DNA of 64,000 nucleotides from Clostridiaceae bacterium (GTDB taxonomy: Bacteria; Bacillota_I; Bacilli_A; Erysipelotrichales; Coprobacillaceae). A program made the position numbers and the translations under genes. Numbering within the stretch: the stretch's first letter is position 1; each line of letters begins with the position of its first letter. Shown here in pieces: positions 24,997-32,896 of the stretch. The DNA is taken from NCBI GenBank assembly GCA_902363625.1, contig CABJAS010000005.1, positions 1 to 64,000 of the forward strand, in the 5' to 3' direction. The notes under the pieces were generated by a model that was not told the DNA's origin, searched no databases, and worked only from the letters and a program-made list of their open reading frames with translations.

Positions 24997-26220
24997 GTCT
25001 GAATATTCAAGTGTTAGTAACACTGCACGGCTTGTCTGTTCATCTTTTTTACGATCATATGCCGGTATGACAGTATATTCAACAACATCATATTTTTGCA
25101 CTTCTTCATCATAAATATAATCTGCCTGTCTAAAGAAGATTGTATCATCCTGAGGTGTCTTGATGTTACCGAATTGTTTTTCTTTGTTGTAATAGATGAC
25201 TTTGCCTTGAACACGTTCAACCAGCTTATCTAAATGAGCTGTCAGTTCTTCCATCAAACGATCATAAATGATTCCGCTGTCTTCATTAGCATAGGGATCA
25301 TTTTCAATTTCTGTGATTTTTCCGGCTTCTTTTTCAACCTTCTTCAAGAATAATGAAACAAGATCAGCTAAAGCTGTATATTCCGCTTTCTGACATGCCT
25401 TTAACAGGTTGTTAAATAAATCGGTTTTAGTGACATCATATCCGCTTTGATAAAGATCATAAAGCAGGAATGTATTGGCTTTCTTATCATCATTCAATGA
25501 AGAATACGTAGTATACAGTACTTCATAGAAGTTGATATCTCTAATCTGTCCCTGTAAGGCTAAAAAATCACGCTGACCTTCTTCATAGTTGCCTAAAGCT
25601 ACTTGACTGCATGCACGATAATATTTAATCCATTGTAGATTACGATAATGGAAATTATGGATCATCGCTAATGCATTGTTTGCATAAGTAATGCAGTCCT
25701 TGTAATTTTGCATATCATAATGTACTTTGACCATCTGGCGATACCATCTTTCCAATGGTGATTCACCTTCTTGATTTCTTTCTTTGATTAGTAACGGCTG
25801 ATCAGATAACAGCTTTGGATCCAATAATTTTAATGTTTCAAGATACTTGTCATAATTGATTGGATTTTGTGAAGTGATGTACTTGATCATACGATTGACA
25901 GTGACTTCATATGGAGAGTACTTCTCCTGTTTGCACATTCCCAAAATATCATTGGCAAAACTGAAGAATAGAAATTCATTTTCAGAAATTTTATTTACCG
26001 GGATATTGATATGTTTATTGTATAAGGCATATCCATATTGGTTGATATATCCTTTTAAGTTTGGGCACATTGAACGGAAAGTACTGCCAACTTCAATCGC
26101 TTCATCAAGCAACCCCTCGTTTTTTAATGAGCGTACATAATCTGTCGCTTCATAGTCATTGAAAGATGTCACATCATCCTCAAATTTTTTTGCATAACCA
26201 CTTAAATCTACTTTTGTCAT
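24994..26220 (-). CDS. TPR-like protein with C-terminal cold-shock-like domain
   Basis: 408 residues. Residues about 1-330 are helical repeats (for example HYDMQNYKDCITYANNALAM and ACSQVALGNYEEGQRDFLAL), TPR-like. Residues about 345-400 read GKVIYYNKEKQFGNI, DDTIFFRQADYI and KYDVVEYTVIPAY, closely following the cold-shock domain order (GKVKWFN..KGFGFI, DIFVH, V.Y....). The combination suggests an RNA-associated scaffold. The start at 26220 follows GGAGGG; 28 further in-frame codons upstream lack a site. No functional assignment is possible from context. Confidence 0.75.
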   Translation of the reverse strand: MTKVDLSGYAKKFEDDVTSFNDYEATDYVRSLKNEGLLDEAIEVGSTFRSMCPNLKGYINQYGYALYNKHINIPVNKISENEFLFFSFANDILGMCKQEKYSPYEVTVNRMIKYITSQNPINYDKYLETLKLLDPKLLSDQPLLIKERNQEGESPLERWYRQMVKVHYDMQNYKDCITYANNALAMIHNFHYRNLQWIKYYRACSQVALGNYEEGQRDFLALQGQIRDINFYEVLYTTYSSLNDDKKANTFLLYDLYQSGYDVTKTDLFNNLLKACQKAEYTALADLVSLFLKKVEKEAGKITEIENDPYANEDSGIIYDRLMEELTAHLDKLVERVQGKVIYYNKEKQFGNIKTPQDDTIFFRQADYIYDEEVQKYDVVEYTVIPAYDRKKDEQTSRAVLLTLEYSD

Positions 26221-26459
26221 AACTTTGCCCTCCTGTACAACATTATAACACTGTTTCTTATAAAAATAAATTTTTAAAGTCATTTTATAGCAGGAATTAT
26301 TCACTAATATAGAAAGAATGTTAAGGATTGAATCGTTTTTTGAAGAATTCTTGATGATTTACTTTTGGAAAGATATGAATGAAATCAAAAAAAGAGTGAA
26401 TACTGAAAGTGTAGTAATTAAAAGAAAAAATGTGAATAGTGAATTAGGAGGATAATTTT

Positions 26460-26984
26460 ATGGGTATGAATGAAGATTTATTTGAAATCAGTAAATCCCT
26501 ATCTCATATTAAAGAAACAGGTATGTATGATGTTGAAAAATATTGCTGTTCTCTGCTGCATTTAACCAATCAGTTAGAATATTTCTACTGCAATCTTGTC
26601 CCTAAAGGTTCCGGTGAAAGTGCAAGCACTTATTATCGTTTGCATGATCGACCTAAGGAACATCAAATGGCATATTTCAATATTGGGCGTGGATTCCCCA
26701 AAGAACTGATGGATGGTCATTGGTGTTATGTACTAAAAGATCTGGGATATAAAGCATTAGTCATTCCGAGTACATCTATAAAAAAAGATTCTAAACCGTG
26801 CCATCCTCAGTTTGAGATGGATATAGAAATTGAATATTATGGGAAAAGATTAAAAAGCAGAATACAGCTGAGTGATATACGTTCTATCGATATGCAGCGA
26901 TTAGATTTAAGAAAACCGTTTTGTCCTGTTTTTACTGATCGAGAAGTGATTAAAGAATTTGTTGAAAACAATTTACTGAAATAA
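26460..26984 (+). CDS. MazF/PemK-like protein without a visible antitoxin
   Basis: 174 residues. From residue about 70 the order of motifs follows the MazF/PemK fold: AYFNIGRGFPKELMDGHWCY (equivalent to the G-rich first strand and loop), YKALVIPSTSIKK and then SRIQLSDIRSIDMQRL, like the catalytic-strand and Thr/Ser region of PemK toxins. The N-terminal 65 residues are helical and extra. No small antitoxin gene precedes or overlaps it. It may be a solitary or housekeeping relative rather than a toxin. ATG 26460 follows TTAGGAGG. Confidence 0.6.
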   Translation: MGMNEDLFEISKSLSHIKETGMYDVEKYCCSLLHLTNQLEYFYCNLVPKGSGESASTYYRLHDRPKEHQMAYFNIGRGFPKELMDGHWCYVLKDLGYKALVIPSTSIKKDSKPCHPQFEMDIEIEYYGKRLKSRIQLSDIRSIDMQRLDLRKPFCPVFTDREVIKEFVENNLLK

Positions 26985-27007
26985 AAAAAGAGCCGAGGCT
27001 CTTTTTA
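26985..27007. terminator. Bidirectional terminator between MazF-like gene and ackA
   Basis: AAAAAGAGCC and GGCTCTTTTT around a two-base centre, with runs of A and T on either side. Confidence 0.85.
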
Positions 27008-28201
27008 TTATAAGTTTAATAAACGTTTAGTATCTCTAGCAATGACTAATTCTTCATCAGTAGGGATAACAAAGACTTTGATCTTTGATTCAGGTGTACT
27101 GATTAAGGCTTCTTCACCGATTGCTTCATGGTTGATGTCTTCATTGATCTGAATTCCTAAAGCTTCTTTGATAGCTTCTAAGATATCATGACGACCGCTG
27201 AATGAGTTTTCACCGATTCCGGCTGTAAAGGCGATCGCATCACATCCGCCCATTTGAACAAAGTAGCGTCCGATATAATCAGCAACACGTCTTACGAAAA
27301 TCTGTCTTGCTAATTTCGCTCTTTCGTTTCCTTCCTTCATTGCCTTTTCAACATCTCTGAAGTCACTTGAAACACCAGAAACACCTAACAGACCAGATTG
27401 TTTATTTAAGATATCAATCATTTCTTCTACAGAAATATTTGTTTGTTCGCAAATATAAGAAATAATAGAAGGATCAACATCACCAGAACGAGTTCCCATC
27501 ATGATACCTGCTAATGGAGTTAATCCCATTGAAGTATTGATTGATTTTCCATCTTTAACAGCACTTAAGCTTCCACCGGCACCTAAGTGACAAACAATGA
27601 TCTTTGAATGCTCAGGATTCCCTAATTTTTCAATAACTTTTTGTGATACATAGAAGTGGCTAGTTCCATGTGCCCCGTATTTTCTTACTTTATTTTCAGT
27701 GTAATATTTATATGGGATTGGATAGATATATGAACTTGGTTCCATTGTCTGATGGAATGCTGTATCAAATACCGCAACCGCTCCAGCAGTAGGAATGGCT
27801 TCTTTAAATGCATAATAACCAGTTAAATGAGCTGGGTTATGTAAAGGTGCCAACGCTCTGATCGCATCGATCTTATCTGCTGTATCTTGATCAAAGATAG
27901 CTGAAGAACTGAAATATTCTCCACCATGAACCACACGGTGACCAACACCCTTGATTTCGTCTAAAGAATTAACAATTTTTTTATCAATCAAAGCTTCCAG
28001 CAACAAATGCACTGCTACTTTATGATCTTTGATTGGTAATGTTTTTACGTCTTTTTCACCGTTGTATTTGATTGTAAAGATCGCATCGTCAAATCCGATT
28101 CTTTCGATAACTCCGGAAGTGATCGGAGTTTCGTCATCCATTTCAAATAAACGGAATTTTAATGATGAACTTCCTGCATTAACAGAAATAATTTTTGCCA
28201 T
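27008..28201 (-). CDS. ackA: Acetate kinase
   Basis: 397 residues, full length. Phosphorylates acetate reversibly with ATP, the last step of acetogenic fermentation. Motifs: VNAGSSSLKFRLFEM at 6-20, GHRVVHGG near 87, FDTAFHQTM near 145, KIIVCHLGAGGSLSAVKDGK near 198, GIGENS near 325. ATG 28201 is preceded by AAGGGG. It stands alone; no pta gene is adjacent in the window. Confidence 0.98.
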   Translation of the reverse strand: MAKIISVNAGSSSLKFRLFEMDDETPITSGVIERIGFDDAIFTIKYNGEKDVKTLPIKDHKVAVHLLLEALIDKKIVNSLDEIKGVGHRVVHGGEYFSSSAIFDQDTADKIDAIRALAPLHNPAHLTGYYAFKEAIPTAGAVAVFDTAFHQTMEPSSYIYPIPYKYYTENKVRKYGAHGTSHFYVSQKVIEKLGNPEHSKIIVCHLGAGGSLSAVKDGKSINTSMGLTPLAGIMMGTRSGDVDPSIISYICEQTNISVEEMIDILNKQSGLLGVSGVSSDFRDVEKAMKEGNERAKLARQIFVRRVADYIGRYFVQMGGCDAIAFTAGIGENSFSGRHDILEAIKEALGIQINEDINHEAIGEEALISTPESKIKVFVIPTDEELVIARDTKRLLNL

Positions 28202-28344
28202 AAATACACCCCTTTTTTTAAAATCAATTCTATTATATGCCTATTTATAAGAAAAGACCATACTAAAATGTGTTAATTATTTAACAAGCTTCCTATAAAA
28301 AATACTTGCTATTTAGGGGGAATGGTTCTATCATAATATCTGCC

Positions 28345-28420
28345 AGGGGTGCATCTGCTGAGAGAACCAATGTTCAACCCTTTGAATCTGATACTGGATA
28401 ATACCAGCGTAGAGAGAGCT
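28345..28420 (+). promoter_or_regulatory. TPP riboswitch (THI element)
   Basis: All core blocks are present: GGGGTGC, GCTGAGAG, ACCCTTTGAATCTGAT and CTGGATAATACCAGCGTAG. It is followed by a terminator and then the thiamine transporter gene. High thiamine diphosphate should lead to termination. A possible longer basal pairing (CTATTTAG 28309-28316 with CTAAATAG 28419-28426) flanks the aptamer. Confidence 0.97.
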
Positions 28421-28435
28421 AAATAGGAACTATTG

Positions 28436-28462
28436 GCTTTCCGCTTTGGAAAGCTTTTTTAT
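28436..28462 (+). terminator. TPP riboswitch terminator
   Basis: GCTTTCC and GGAAAGC arms followed by six T, 15 bases past the aptamer. Confidence 0.85.
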
Positions 28463-28498
28463 TTGGCGGTGGCATTATATAAAGATAGGAGAGAAAGT

Positions 28499-29038
28499 AT
28501 GAAAAACAAAAAAGTATTATGGATGAGCTATATCGCAATGTTCATCGCCTTAGAAGTCGCAATGGAATTTGTCAATCGGGCACTGCCCGGCATGCCGTTT
28601 GGCGGCAATATTTCATTTTCCTTGATCGCCATCTTTTTAGCGTCTTACCTTTTAGGTGTTAAAGGCGGCATCATTGTAGGGGTAGGGTCTTCCATCATTT
28701 TATTTGCAGTGGGGATTGCTACTTTTTGGGGATGGTGGTCTGTTGCATTAGACTATTTAATTCCTTTTGGAGTATGTGGCTTAGCGGCACTGATTAAAAA
28801 TATCCGTTTAAAAAATGGCTGGGAGGTTCCCATTGGAATAGGTTTTGCGATGATTTTAAAGTTTTTATCCCATTATTTTTCCGGAGTTTTCCTTTTTTAT
28901 CAGAATACACCGGCAGGAATGAGTAAATATTGGTATTCCTTTATCTATAATTTACCTTATAATTTAGCAACTTTAGTAGTTTGCTTTGTTCTTGTGATGG
29001 TTTTATTACCAAAATTAAAGAAGGTTGTCAAGCTGTAG
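28499..29038 (+). CDS. thiT: ThiT, thiamine-specific S component of an ECF transporter
   Basis: 179 residues, six membrane helices. The family is supported by MFIALEVAMEFVNRALPGMP near 11-30 (FGG motif in PFGGNISFSLI) and WGWWSVALDYLIPFGVCGLA near 78-97, the aromatic thiamine pocket. It needs the shared EcfAAT module encoded elsewhere. Control by the TPP riboswitch fits. ATG 28499 follows TAGGAGAG; a longer frame from 28433 would begin inside the terminator. Confidence 0.95.
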   Translation: MKNKKVLWMSYIAMFIALEVAMEFVNRALPGMPFGGNISFSLIAIFLASYLLGVKGGIIVGVGSSIILFAVGIATFWGWWSVALDYLIPFGVCGLAALIKNIRLKNGWEVPIGIGFAMILKFLSHYFSGVFLFYQNTPAGMSKYWYSFIYNLPYNLATLVVCFVLVMVLLPKLKKVVKL

Positions 29039-29051
29039 TGTGTATACACAC
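29038..29051. promoter_or_regulatory. Palindromic site upstream of the first RNA gene
   Basis: GTGTGTATACACAC is a perfect 14-bp palindrome, centred about 37 bases before a TATAAT box (29081). The related TGTGTAGACACA lies at 29297, at the same distance from a second -10 box. The last base of the thiT stop codon is its first base. Confidence 0.5.
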
Positions 29052-29074
29052 ACCTGACTATCATTCATAGTGAG

Positions 29075-29227
29075 ATTTGCTATAATGGTTGAGTAATGGA
29101 AATAAGTAATGAAATTTAGGGGAATTACGCAATAAACAGTGGATCAAACGGAGTTTAAATGTGAAATTCAAAGTGAGTTTCCCTAAATTAGTTGAAAAAG
29201 CAACTTTTTTATAAAGCTGCTTTTTTT
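29075..29227 (+). ncRNA. Candidate small RNA gene 1
   Basis: A -10 box TATAAT at 29081-29086 (preceded by TTTGC) would start an RNA near 29092. AATTTAGGG (29113-29121) pairs with CCCTAAATT (29181-29189), enclosing about 60 bases. Two overlapping terminator hairpins follow: AGTTG/CAACT with six T (ends 29210) and AAAAAGCA/TGCTTTTTTT (ends 29227). No open frame of note. I do not recognise the RNA class. Confidence 0.5.
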
Positions 29228-29296
29228 GCGTATCCACAAAATTATTTAGACATAATCCGACAAGATATTTAAATAAAAGCTCAAATATGCAAGAAA

Positions 29297-29308
29297 TGTG
29301 TAGACACA
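29297..29308. promoter_or_regulatory. Palindromic site upstream of the second RNA gene
   Basis: TGTGTAGACACA, matching the site at 29039 in 11 of 12 positions, and both are followed after a few bases by ACTAT. It is centred about 37 bases before the -10 box TAGAAT (29340-29345), whose -35 region is poor. This looks like an activator site. Confidence 0.5.
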
Positions 29309-29339
29309 CTTAACTATTTATCGAAACATAAAGTTCTGT

Positions 29340-29710
29340 TAGAATGGTAACGTGGAGGTGAGAGGGACAAACCAAATAATAAAGTCTTTTTTAGTTGGGA
29401 ATCATGGGGAGGAAAACTAAAAAAGCACGAAGGCAGAAAACGGGATAAGAGTAAATAACCTAAGGAATACTAAAAACGTAGTAAATTTATCAAAAATCTT
29501 TGAATTGTTACGTTGTTTCGACAGTTTTTTCATTTTGCCTTTGTTAAAATAAGCGTGTATTCGAGTTATTACACGAATTTAAAACAAAAAATGGAAGAAG
29601 ATATGCAGAAAATAAAGAATATAAAAAGAAAAGGAAAGTTCCGACTATCGGCAAATGGTGGAATAACACCTTGATGAAACTGTATATCCGGGACCATTTT
29701 TTTGTTTTTT
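29340..29710 (+). ncRNA. Candidate structured RNA gene 2 (about 360 bases)
   Basis: After TAGAAT (29340) an untranslated stretch of roughly 360 bases shows no frame longer than a few dozen codons but many purine-rich blocks and short hairpins (GGTG-GAATAA-CACC at 29668-29680; GTGTATTCGAGTTATTACAC near 29554-29573). It ends in GGACCATTTTTTT at 29692-29703, with ATGGT (29665) available to pair. It is not RNase P, tmRNA or SRP RNA by their core motifs. It could be a raiA-type or other large Firmicutes RNA. Confidence 0.45.
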
Positions 29711-29797
29711 AAAGACCAACTTCGATAAATAAAATTGAGACTATCTATTTATCTGTAAATTGTGTATAATATTTACGTTATAGAAAGAAGGCAGGTC

Positions 29798-30337
29798 ATG
29801 AATAAACCTAAGTTAGGCGATGAAGTCCTTATCCATAGTTATAAACATGATGGGAAGATTCATCGCAGTTGGTCTAAAGGTTTAGTTCTTGATGCAAATG
29901 AGGATCATACGATTGTGATCAATGTTAAGACATTGGTGACAGAAGCGGATGGTAGAGTCTGGTGTACGAGGGAACCGGCAATCTGTTATTTTCCTAACCA
30001 TGAATGGTATAATGTAATTTGTATGATAAGGAATAATGGAGTATATTTCTATTGTAACTTAGCTAGTCCCAGTCTTTGGGATGGAGAGGCAATAAAATAT
30101 ATTGACTATGATCTGGATTTAAAAGTTTTTCCTGATTGTAAATACAAAGTGCTTGATGAAGAGGAGTACCGTCAGCATCAGCGCAAAATGCATTATCCTG
30201 ATGAATTAGATATTATTTTGAGGTCACAGTTAGAAGAGCTGATCGAGATGGCAAAAACATCCAGTGGGCCTTTCAAGCATGGATTTAGTGAACATTGGTA
30301 TCATGTGTATCAGGAATTTAAACGGAAGGAAAAGTAG
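29798..30337 (+). CDS. DUF402 protein, nucleoside di/triphosphatase-like
   Basis: 179 residues. Family signs are KGLVLDANEDHTIVINVKTL, the FPNHEWYNVICMIRNNGVYF block and YIDYDLDLKVFPDCKYKVLD, which carries conserved acidic residues (YDLDLKVFPD) that bind metal. Members in Gram-positives (YgaC/Ntdp) hydrolyse nucleoside di- or triphosphates. The start at 29798 is preceded by AGAAGGCAGG. It has its own terminator, so it is not part of the tsa operon. Confidence 0.88.
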   Translation: MNKPKLGDEVLIHSYKHDGKIHRSWSKGLVLDANEDHTIVINVKTLVTEADGRVWCTREPAICYFPNHEWYNVICMIRNNGVYFYCNLASPSLWDGEAIKYIDYDLDLKVFPDCKYKVLDEEEYRQHQRKMHYPDELDIILRSQLEELIEMAKTSSGPFKHGFSEHWYHVYQEFKRKEK

Positions 30338-30357
30338 TGGTATTCTACTTTTTTTCT
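30329..30357 (+). terminator. Terminator of the DUF402 gene
   Basis: AAAGTAG (30331-30337) pairs with CTACTTT (30345-30351) followed by a T run. Confidence 0.8.
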
Positions 30358-30392
30358 TTTATAAAACTTGTTAAAATGAGGTGGGTGATAAT

Positions 30393-30845
30393 ATGTATAA
30401 AGTAACGGTAAACAGTGTAGAAGAAACAAACAGTATCGCAATAAAACTAGGACAGGCAATCAAGAAGCATACAGTCATTCTATTAACAGGAGATTTAGGA
30501 GCTGGGAAAACGACGTTGACAAAGGGTATTGCCGAAGGCTTAGGGGTAAAAGAAATTGTCAATTCTCCTACTTTTACGATATTAAAGGAGTATCATAGCG
30601 GACGCCTGCCATTGTATCATTTTGATGCATACCGCTTAGAAGACGGCTATGAAGATTTGGGATTTGGAGAATATATCGACAGTGAAGCACTCAGTGTTAT
30701 TGAATGGCCGATGTATATGCAGGAAGATATACCGGAGGAATATTTGGAGATTAATCTTCAATATGTAGATGAACAAACACGAACTATTGAGTTTGTCCCA
30801 CATGGATTTGCTTATGAAGTATTATGCAAGGAGGTATTGGCATGA
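30393..30845 (+). CDS. tsaE: TsaE, ATPase of the tRNA t6A system
   Basis: 150 residues. Walker A GDLGAGKTT near residue 33 and the NSPTFTILKEY and LYHFDAYRLED motifs are diagnostic. TsaE drives t6A37 modification with TsaB, TsaD and TsaC. ATG 30393 follows GAGGTGGGTGA; a GTG at 30381 lies on the ribosome binding site. Overlaps tsaB by four bases (ATGA). Confidence 0.96.
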   Translation: MYKVTVNSVEETNSIAIKLGQAIKKHTVILLTGDLGAGKTTLTKGIAEGLGVKEIVNSPTFTILKEYHSGRLPLYHFDAYRLEDGYEDLGFGEYIDSEALSVIEWPMYMQEDIPEEYLEINLQYVDEQTRTIEFVPHGFAYEVLCKEVLA

Positions 30846-31423
30846 GAACAATCGTAATGGATACATCAAATCATTATTTAGCGATCGCATTATATGAAGA
30901 TGGACTGCTAAGAGCCTGCCGTCAGCTGGAAGCGTTGAAACAGCAGTCGGAGCTTGCCATTCCGGTATTAAAGGATTTGATGGACGGACAGCACTGGCAA
31001 ATGAAAGACATTGATGAAATGGTTGTTTCTTTAGGACCGGGATCATATACAGGAGTTCGCATTGCGATGACGATTGCTAAAACATTAAGCAGTGTGATGC
31101 CGATTCGTTTAAAGGCTATTTCATCTTTAGCGATGCTTGCGGGAGATCAAAAAGCTATTACGATCATTGATGCCAGAGGCAATAAACTCTATGTCGGAAT
31201 GTATGAAAACGGTGAACCGTTAATGGAGGATACGTTAATGGAAGCAGAAGCTTTTGAAGCATTTAAGGCTGAGCATTCCGATTTTCCGGTAGTGGCATTA
31301 GTCGATGAGATTCCATTATGTGACAATCTCTATTTATTAAGCAGAAAAGCACCGTATATAAAAGAAAGTGATCGTTTAGTTCCTACTTATATCAAAGGGG
31401 TGGAGGCAAAGAAACAATGCTAA
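30842..31423 (+). CDS. tsaB: TsaB, t6A complex subunit
   Basis: 193 residues. An ASKHA-fold pseudo-enzyme: MRTIVMDTSNHYLAIALYED start, VSLGPGSYTGVRIAMTIAKT near 59-78 typical of TsaB. It pairs with TsaD. GGAGG precedes ATG 30842. The end overlaps rimI by seven bases. Confidence 0.95.
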   Translation: MRTIVMDTSNHYLAIALYEDGLLRACRQLEALKQQSELAIPVLKDLMDGQHWQMKDIDEMVVSLGPGSYTGVRIAMTIAKTLSSVMPIRLKAISSLAMLAGDQKAITIIDARGNKLYVGMYENGEPLMEDTLMEAEAFEAFKAEHSDFPVVALVDEIPLCDNLYLLSRKAPYIKESDRLVPTYIKGVEAKKQC

Positions 31424-31857
31424 GAAAGATGCAGATCGAGGACTTGCCTTTGATCCTAGAGCTGGAAAAAGAACTGTTCAGCAGCCCATGGAAAGAAGAA
31501 GACTTTATCTTTGAACTGACGCAGAATCCTTTTGCGACCTACATCGTTTTAAGCGTGGATAATGAAATCGTGGGCTACATCGGCTACTGGATCAAAAATC
31601 CTTATGTAGAGATTACTAATGTAGCAGTGGGAAAACGTTATCAGCGCCTCGGATATGCCAAACAGCTTGTTGCGTACTGCTTAGAGGATGGCGTGAAAAA
31701 TAATGCGCCGATCTTTACGCTTGAAGTTCGCTTCAGCAATACTCCTGCTATCTCACTATATGAATCTTTTGGCTTTAAACAGGTATCGGTAAGAAAGAAT
31801 TATTATACAGATCCTATTGAGGATGCACATTTGATGATGAAAGAGGTGAAACAATAA
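31417..31857 (+). CDS. rimI: RimI, ribosomal protein S18 N-acetyltransferase
   Basis: 146 residues. GNAT fold with AVGKRYQRLGYAKQLVAYCL near 71-90 (acetyl-CoA loop) and LEVRFSNTPAISLYESFGFK. The position between tsaB and tsaD is the classical Firmicutes order for RimI. Acetylates the N-terminal alanine of S18. Translationally coupled on both sides. Confidence 0.92.
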   Translation: MLRKMQIEDLPLILELEKELFSSPWKEEDFIFELTQNPFATYIVLSVDNEIVGYIGYWIKNPYVEITNVAVGKRYQRLGYAKQLVAYCLEDGVKNNAPIFTLEVRFSNTPAISLYESFGFKQVSVRKNYYTDPIEDAHLMMKEVKQ

Positions 31858-32852
31858 TGGCTGTTATACTCGCTATTGAATCAAGCTGTGATGAAACCGC
31901 AGCCGCTATTTTAAAAGATAAAAAAGAATTACTGGCTAATGTCGTATCGACACAAATTGCGACCCATAAGCTTTATGGCGGAGTTGTGCCTGAATTAGCC
32001 AGCCGCATGCATGTAGAAAATATTTCCTATGTTATTAAAGAAGCTTTGGCTAAAGCACAGATGACAATGGAGCAGATTGATGCAGTTGCCGTGACTCGCG
32101 GACCGGGACTGATCGGTTCTTTGCATGTCGGAATGCAGGCGGCTAAAACTTTAGCCTATGCCTGTGATAAACCTTTGATTGGGGTACATCATATTGCCGG
32201 GCATATCTATGCTAATCAGTTAGTCAGTGAACTGAAATTTCCATTGATGGCACTTGTTGTTTCCGGCGGACATACTGAGCTTGTCTATATGCGTGAGCAT
32301 CTTCAATTTGAAATCATCGGAACCACCTTAGATGATGCGATCGGTGAAGCCTATGACAAAGTGGGAAGAGTGATCCATGTGCCTTATCCCGGCGGACCGG
32401 AAATTGACCGCTTAGCTAAAAACGGAAAACCGATCTATCCTTTGCCTCGTCCATTGGATGATGATACTTATAATTTTTCTTACAGCGGACTAAAGTCAGC
32501 GGTGATTAATTTAGTACATAAAATGGATCAGCGTCATGAAGAAGTCAATAAGGAAGATTTGTCATGTTCTTTCCAAGAAGCAGCGTTAGGCATCTTAGTC
32601 AGCAAGACATTGCGTGCCGCAAAAGCCTATGAAGTGAAACAGGTTATCGTAGCCGGTGGTGTCAGTGCCAATTCTAAGCTAAGAGCAGACTTGACGTCAG
32701 CATTTGAAAAAGAACCGATTGAGCTTGTCTTACCGCCATTATGGTGCTGTACGGATAACGCGGCAATGATCGCCATGGCAGGAAGCTATATGTACGATCA
32801 AAAATGCTTTGCAGACTTAAAGCTAAGTGCAAGACCAAGTTTGGTGTTGTAA
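31857..32852 (+). CDS. tsaD: TsaD, catalytic subunit of t6A formation
   Basis: 331 residues. Iron ligands in the motif MHVENISYVI (near 57) and HHIAGHIYAN (near 110-119). LAIESSCDETAAAIL at 5-19 and VSGGHTELV near 133 bind nucleotide. It transfers threonylcarbamoyl to A37 of ANN-reading tRNAs. The start overlaps the rimI stop by one base. Confidence 0.97.
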   Translation: MAVILAIESSCDETAAAILKDKKELLANVVSTQIATHKLYGGVVPELASRMHVENISYVIKEALAKAQMTMEQIDAVAVTRGPGLIGSLHVGMQAAKTLAYACDKPLIGVHHIAGHIYANQLVSELKFPLMALVVSGGHTELVYMREHLQFEIIGTTLDDAIGEAYDKVGRVIHVPYPGGPEIDRLAKNGKPIYPLPRPLDDDTYNFSYSGLKSAVINLVHKMDQRHEEVNKEDLSCSFQEAALGILVSKTLRAAKAYEVKQVIVAGGVSANSKLRADLTSAFEKEPIELVLPPLWCCTDNAAMIAMAGSYMYDQKCFADLKLSARPSLVL

Positions 32853-32896
32853 GAACTATAGAATTTAGGTAAAATAAAGGAAGAAAGGATGATTTG

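Noticed and set aside
29340-29710. RNase P RNA, tmRNA or SRP RNA
   Set aside because: GAGGAAAGTCC-like, tag-peptide and GGAA-tetraloop signatures were looked for and not found.
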